A stretch of DNA of 64,000 bases, taken from NCBI RefSeq assembly GCF_040689395.1, contig NZ_JBFAZX010000036.1, positions 1 to 64,000 of the forward strand, given 5' to 3'. Positions 60,269-64,000 of the stretch are shown in pieces. The stretch comes from Dactylosporangium sp040689395 (GTDB lineage Bacteria; Actinomycetota; Actinomycetes; Mycobacteriales; Micromonosporaceae). A program made the translations under genes and the position numbers. Under the pieces are notes generated by a model. It did not search any database and was not told the DNA's origin. It worked only from the letters and a program-made list of their open reading frames with translations. How positions within the stretch are numbered: position 1 is the stretch's first letter; the number at the start of each line of letters is the position of its first letter.

Positions 60269-61735
60269 TCAGCCGTGTCGCAATCGAGGCGTGTCACCCT
60301 TCTCCACGATCACGAACTGCCCCATCATGCCCTCGTCCTCGTGCTTGAGGACGTGGCAGTGGAACATGTACGCCGTGGTCGGGTCGGCGTAGTCGGCGAA
60401 CCGGGCGATGATCGAGTACTGCTGCCTCGGCTCCAGGAAGATCGTGTCCTTCCAGCCACCGAGCTCCGGCGGCGGCGCGGCACCGCTCACCGACAGCACC
60501 TGGAACTGCACGTCGTGGATGTGGAAGCTGTGCGGCGTGTCGTGCCCGTTGGACACGTTCCACACCTCGATCGTGTCCTTGACGATCACCGCGTCGACGC
60601 GGCCCATGTCCATGCCGTGGCCGTTGATGTCGCGGCCCTTCAGCTGGAACGTGCGGGTCTGCGCGGCCCGGCCCGGGTCCAGCCGGGGCGTGGCGACCAG
60701 GGTCTGCGGCAGGGTCGCCGGGGCCAGGCTCGCCGCGGCGCGCAGCTGCAGGACGTCGAAGGAATCCTGGCCGCCGTTGAACTTGCTCTGCAGGCCCGAG
60801 CCGAGCGACCGGACGCTGCGCAGCGTCACCCGCTCCCCCGGCTTGAGCGCCACCACGATCTCGGCACGCTCGCCGACGGACAGCCGCACGTGGCTGGTCA
60901 TGTACGGCCGGTCGAGCAGCCCGCCGTCGGTGCCGACCAGCGCGAAGGGGCGGTTGTCGGCGAGGGCGAAGTTGTAGACGCGGGCGGTGGATGCGTTGAG
61001 CAGCCGCAGGCGGACCAGCTCGGAGCGCACGTCGAGGTAGGGGCCAGGGGTGCCGTTGACCAGGATCTCGTCGCCGAGCACGCCGATGTCGCCGCCGAAG
61101 CGGCTGGACATGCCCAGCTGCGCGCCGTCGAAGTCCTTGTCCTGCACCATGACCGGCACGTCGTCGACGCCGTAGTCGTGCGGCAGCGCGCGCTGCGCGG
61201 GCTCGTCGTCGTCGACGATGAACATGCCGGCGAGCCCCCGGTACACCTGGGTCTCGGTGCGCTCGCCCGGGTGCGGGTGGTACCACAGCGTCGCCGCCGG
61301 CTGGTCGATCGTCCACGCCGCCTGGAAGGAGCCGCCGGCCGGGATCGGGCGGTGCGGCCCGCCGTCGACCTTCGCCGGCAGGTGCATGCCGTGCCAGTGC
61401 ACCGTGGTCGGCTCGGCGAGGGTGTTGCGCACATTCACCACGACCCGCTCGCCGCGCTTGGCCCACAGCGTCGGACCGAGATATGCGCCGTTGTACCCCC
61501 ACGTGCGGGTAGAGCCGTGCCCGAGGTCGCTGTCGCCGGGCTGCGCGCGCAGCTCGAAGACCCGCCGCCCCTCGCCGTCGACGCTCGACGCGGCCAGCGG
61601 CGGCACCCGCAGCGGCCGGGTGAAGTCCACCCGCTGGTCCAGCGGCGGCCGGGCGAAGATCCAGGTGATCGCGGCGACCCCGCCCCCGCAGCAGAGCAGC
61701 AGCAGGCCGAGGCCGCCGAGCAGCCACTTACGCAC
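60269..61735 (-). CDS. Multicopper oxidase (CueO/laccase-like)
   Basis: A 488-residue extracytoplasmic oxidase with an N-terminal membrane anchor or signal (KWLLGGLGLLLLCCGGGVAA; the CC could also be a lipobox). Copper ligands are complete: VHWHGMH and LWYHPHPG in domain 1, HSFHIHDVQF and HCHVLKHEDEGMM in domain 3. It couples substrate or Cu(I)/metal oxidation to reduction of oxygen to water. A perfect AGGAGGA site precedes the GTG start. The double palindrome upstream suggests copper-responsive control. Confidence 0.94.
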   Translation of the reverse strand: MRKWLLGGLGLLLLCCGGGVAAITWIFARPPLDQRVDFTRPLRVPPLAASSVDGEGRRVFELRAQPGDSDLGHGSTRTWGYNGAYLGPTLWAKRGERVVVNVRNTLAEPTTVHWHGMHLPAKVDGGPHRPIPAGGSFQAAWTIDQPAATLWYHPHPGERTETQVYRGLAGMFIVDDDEPAQRALPHDYGVDDVPVMVQDKDFDGAQLGMSSRFGGDIGVLGDEILVNGTPGPYLDVRSELVRLRLLNASTARVYNFALADNRPFALVGTDGGLLDRPYMTSHVRLSVGERAEIVVALKPGERVTLRSVRSLGSGLQSKFNGGQDSFDVLQLRAAASLAPATLPQTLVATPRLDPGRAAQTRTFQLKGRDINGHGMDMGRVDAVIVKDTIEVWNVSNGHDTPHSFHIHDVQFQVLSVSGAAPPPELGGWKDTIFLEPRQQYSIIARFADYADPTTAYMFHCHVLKHEDEGMMGQFVIVEKGDTPRLRHG

Positions 61736-61745
61736 GATCGTTCCT

Positions 61746-61772
61746 CCTACATGTAGCTGGGCTACATGTAGG
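61746..61772. promoter_or_regulatory. Double CopY/BlaI-like operator
   Basis: CTACATGTAG occurs twice (61747-61756 and 61762-61771), 15 bp apart centre to centre, within a larger palindrome just upstream of the oxidase ribosome-binding site. The TACA/TGTA half sites resemble cop boxes and BlaI-type operators. No such repressor gene is in the window. Confidence 0.75.
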
Positions 61773-61823
61773 CTCTCTTGAGCTCGCGCCGCGGGTCCAG
61801 ACCCGAGCCGGGAAGCCGGGGGA

Positions 61824-61846
61824 ACCTCAGGGTCCACCTCAGGGTC
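61824..61846 (+). repeat. Tandem ACCTCAGGGTC repeat
   Basis: Two identical 11-mers with a 12-bp period lie 43 bases upstream of the GTG of the next gene, a possible activator or repressor site. Confidence 0.5.
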
Positions 61847-61888
61847 TACTCGGACTGCGCCGCGCGTCCCCGCGGGCATACTGAGTCG

Positions 61889-62560
61889 GTGGTTAACGCC
61901 GGCCCCATCGATGCCTACATCGCCGCACTGCACGGCGCCCTGCGCGGCCCACGAGCGGCAAAGGCCGACCTGGTCGCCGAGGCGCGCGACGGCCTGATCG
62001 ACGCCGCGGCCCGCTACGAGGACGCCGGCCTGGACCGCACCGCGGCTGAGCGCGCGGCGGTCGAGGAGTTCGGCCCCGCCGCCGACCTGGCCCCCGAGTT
62101 CCAGCGCGAACTGGCCCTCGCGCAGGGCCGGCGGACCGCGATCCTGGTCGGCGCCGCGATCGCGGCCCAGTCGGTGGTCTCCGAGCTCACCTGGCGGCAC
62201 GCCGCGACGGGCTGGGCGTGGCAGCCCGGCCGGGCCTACGCGATCCTCGCGAACACCATCGACTACGCCGCCTACGCCGTGGTGGCCGGCGCCCTGCTCG
62301 CCGTGGTGGCGTGCGGCATCGGCACCCGATACGTGGCCGTGGGCCGCGGTTTCGTGCGCGCCACGGGCATCGCCGCGATCGGCGTCGTCGCCTTCTTCGT
62401 GCTCGGCGGGATCGCGCTGTCGGCGTTCAGCCCAATGTGGAACGGCCACACCGACGGCACCTCGCCGCTGTCGATCGCCGCCTCGACGCTCACGATGACG
62501 CTGCCGGCCTGGATGGCGTACTCCGGCCTGCGCTGCGTGCGCGCCTCGACCACGCGCTAG
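61889..62560 (+). CDS. Permease-prefix-domain membrane protein
   Basis: A 223-residue protein. Residues 1-75 resemble the permease prefix domain (DUF1700-like): DAYIAALHGALRGPRAAKAD, then RTAAERAAVEEFGPAADLAP. About four transmembrane segments follow (ILVGAAIAAQSVVSELT, YAVVAGALLAVVACGI, AIGVVAFFVLGGIALSAF). CATACT ends 6 bases before the GTG start, so the mRNA may be leaderless. Function unknown; such proteins usually pair with PadR regulators, but none is adjacent. Confidence 0.75.
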   Translation: MVNAGPIDAYIAALHGALRGPRAAKADLVAEARDGLIDAAARYEDAGLDRTAAERAAVEEFGPAADLAPEFQRELALAQGRRTAILVGAAIAAQSVVSELTWRHAATGWAWQPGRAYAILANTIDYAAYAVVAGALLAVVACGIGTRYVAVGRGFVRATGIAAIGVVAFFVLGGIALSAFSPMWNGHTDGTSPLSIAASTLTMTLPAWMAYSGLRCVRASTTR

Positions 62561-62564
62561 GGCA

Positions 62565-62972
62565 TCACGGCACCGGGTCGGCGGTGCCCCGCGGGGTCGA
62601 GGGGTTGCAGCGGCGGATTCGCGCCGCGGTCAGCCGGGATCCCTCCACGAGCCCGTAGCGCCGCACCGCCTGCAGTCCGTAGTTGCTGCAGGACGGGACC
62701 TGCCGGCAGCGGGTGGGCAGGTGCGGGGAAACGAAGCGCTGGTATCCCCGGATCACGGCCATCCCCGCGCGGCCCGGGCGGCTGGCAGCGCCGCGCGCCG
62801 GACGGCTCGGCGCGGAGACCGCCATCAGCGACAGCAGCGAGCCGAGCAGGAACGGGCCGCAGTCGCAGCCGTCAAGATCGCAGCCCGGCGCGCAGCCGCT
62901 GTCGCTGTCGCGCCGGCGGCGCCGCTCCTGCCGGCGCGCCCGCCGGATCGCCCGGATCTCCCTGATTCGCAT
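62565..62972 (-). CDS. yidD: YidD-like membrane protein insertion efficiency factor
   Basis: The C-terminal 65 residues match YidD: VIRGYQRFVSPHLPTRCRQV, PSCSNYGLQAVRRYG and RIRRCNPS. YidD assists YidC-dependent membrane insertion. The N-terminal part is unusual for the family: an Arg-rich stretch (REIRAIRRARRQERRRRRDS) and a Cys-rich segment SGCAPGCDLDGCDCG. The gene is far from rpmH-rnpA-yidC, so this is a second, dispersed copy. The start may be ATG 62972 or an ATG at 63005 overlapping the TetR stop. Confidence 0.85.
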   Translation of the reverse strand: MRIREIRAIRRARRQERRRRRDSDSGCAPGCDLDGCDCGPFLLGSLLSLMAVSAPSRPARGAASRPGRAGMAVIRGYQRFVSPHLPTRCRQVPSCSNYGLQAVRRYGLVEGSRLTAARIRRCNPSTPRGTADPVP

Positions 62973-63004
62973 GGCGGCGATTTTCGGCGGCCATCGCGCG
63001 GTCA

Positions 63005-63586
63005 TCAAGCTTTGGTCGTGGTTCCGACCCCGTCCATGAGCAACCGGATCAGGCGCTTGGCACGCTCGTCGCCGGCCGGACCCGGCTCAACCACCATGCC
63101 GGCGCCGTGGCCGATGCGCAGCAGGTCGCTGCCGTCGATGTCGGTGCGGGCTACGCCGGCCTCCTGGGCGCGGGTCAGCAGCGTACCGACCGACCAGCGC
63201 AGCATGTCGTGGGCGCCGATCATGAGCTCGGCGTCCTTGTCGTAGATCGCCTTGAGGGCGTCGGACAGGCCGCGGTACCGCCGCAGATGCTCGATGAACG
63301 CACGCAGCCACGCCCCGAGCGCCGCCAACGGGTCCGGCTCACCCTCCGCCAGACGCGCGGCCTCGTCGCGCAGCAGCACGATCCGCTCATGGAACACGGC
63401 GTCCAGTAAGTGCTGGCGGGTGGGGAAATGGCGGTACAGCGTGCCCGGGCCTACGCCGGCGCGCTTGGCGATGTCGTCCAGCGACGCGTCCGCGCCCCGC
63501 TCAGCGACGGCCTCGCTCGCCACGGCGATGAGCCGGTCGTAGTTGCGGCGGGCGTCGGCGCGCTGCGGCCTGGCGATGGGCGGCAT
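63005..63586 (-). CDS. TetR-family regulator
   Basis: A 193-residue repressor with HTH ASLDDIAKRAGVGPGTLYRHF and a C-terminal domain of the type paired with MFS exporters (SBP with DALKAIYDKDAELM). It is divergent from an MFS gene, and two copies of a palindrome lie between them, so it probably represses that exporter and itself. Confidence 0.93.
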   Translation of the reverse strand: MPPIARPQRADARRNYDRLIAVASEAVAERGADASLDDIAKRAGVGPGTLYRHFPTRQHLLDAVFHERIVLLRDEAARLAEGEPDPLAALGAWLRAFIEHLRRYRGLSDALKAIYDKDAELMIGAHDMLRWSVGTLLTRAQEAGVARTDIDGSDLLRIGHGAGMVVEPGPAGDERAKRLIRLLMDGVGTTTKA

Positions 63587-63600
63587 GCAACCCCCTTGCT

Positions 63601-63652
63601 AACCGGAGACTGTCTCCGTATTGTCGAAACGGCGGAACCGGAGACTGTCTCC
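63601..63652. promoter_or_regulatory. Two TetR operator copies
   Basis: AACCGGAGACTGTCTCC occurs at 63601-63617 and again at 63636-63652, 35 bp apart; each contains the palindrome GGAGAC-T-GTCTCC. They lie between the divergent tetR and MFS genes. Confidence 0.88.
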
Positions 63653-63703
63653 CATTAAGCGTAGTTCCGCGCACCCATCATTGCCCAGGGAGGCCGCTCA
63701 ACC

Positions 63704-64000
63704 ATGCCCAGGCAACGCCTCGCCCTCGCCGTGATCGTGTCCTGCCAGCTGCTGCTGGGCATCGACGCCACCATCGTCAACGTCGCGCTGCCCGGCATCT
63801 CCGCGGCGCTGCGCTTCGCCCCGGCCGGTCTGGCCTGGGTCCTCAACGCGTACACGATCGCCTTCGCCGGCCTGCTCATGCTCGGCGGCCGGCTCGGCGA
63901 CGTGCTGGGCCGGCGCCGCATGTTCGTGACCGGTGTGCTGGTGTTCACGGCCGCCTCGCTCGCCGCCGCGCTCGCGGAGCGGCCCGGCTGGCTGCTGGCC
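63704..64000 (+). CDS. MFS drug exporter, DHA2 family (cut by window end)
   Basis: The first 99 residues of a 14-helix transporter: VIVSCQLLLGIDATIVNVAL (DHA2 motif D1), LAWVLNAYTIAFAGLLMLGG and the A-motif GRLGDVLGRRRMF. GGGAGG precedes the ATG. The gene runs past the end of the window. Confidence 0.93.
   Translation, partial: MPRQRLALAVIVSCQLLLGIDATIVNVALPGISAALRFAPAGLAWVLNAYTIAFAGLLMLGGRLGDVLGRRRMFVTGVLVFTAASLAAALAERPGWLLA

Noticed and set aside
1..64000. A CRISPR array, rRNA operon or biosynthetic gene cluster
   Set aside because: No regularly spaced repeats, rRNA sequence or modular synthases were found; the lone glycosyltransferase is not in a cluster.

Overview
The window is chromosomal DNA of a high-GC actinobacterium. 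It carries an argS-lysA-hom-thrC...thrB-rho cluster, a Rho with a long Arg/Glu-rich N-terminal insertion, many GTG starts, leaderless promoters and a mycothiol-type DinB protein. The gene set fits Micromonosporaceae (Micromonospora/Actinoplanes-like); this placement is inference from gene content and no rRNA marker is present.

Layout. 1-14100: core block on the minus strand. The operon argS-lysA-hom-thrC, then thrB and rho, makes lysine/threonine pathway enzymes and the transcription terminator; a 3.4-kb segment (MFS transporter, SPFH protein, ribbon-helix-helix protein, palindromic operator) sits between thrC and thrB. DUF3105 and DUF305 genes diverge from argS. 14188-22700: accessory region. 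tRNA-Arg(CCG) is followed by a predicted SRA/PD-(D/E)XK modified-DNA nuclease and an integrase remnant. Then come two copies of the 3' half of tRNA-Val(CAC), immunity-like gene fragments, an alpha/beta hydrolase, a methyltransferase fused in frame to the stub of an MFS gene, and a MarR regulator with a perfect 30-bp operator, a flavin reductase carrying an internal deletion and a quinone-type oxidoreductase. 22700-33240: regulators and metabolism: acyltransferase/TetR, ECF sigma factor with a membrane beta-propeller, VOC protein, NHL secreted propeller, MocR regulator, secreted GH16 glucanase with three accessory domains, SurE.

33247-37983: a 4.7-kb insertion flanked by perfect 38-bp direct repeats. 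It splits the surE/thiamine-binding gene pair and carries an IS1380-like remnant, a small secreted protein, an ABC ATPase and two membrane proteins. 38274-46000: PadR, a zinc-finger protein with three HTH-like repeats, two hydrolases, GNAT, a frameshifted helicase-associated gene, DUF72, ECF42 sigma plus DGPF protein. 46000-49700: a rearranged locus with a glycosyltransferase, its duplicated 3' end, an IS110 remnant, inverted exonuclease fragments and a TetR/rhodanese pair. 49700-64000: aminopeptidase N, a two-component system, an orphan response regulator, an MFS exporter under a MerR-type promoter, a multicopper oxidase with a CopY/BlaI-like double operator, YidD, and a TetR/MFS (DHA2) pair running off the end.

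Start codons were chosen from ribosome-binding sites, overlaps with the upstream gene or leaderless promoters. Family assignments come from recognisable motifs read by eye, without database searches.
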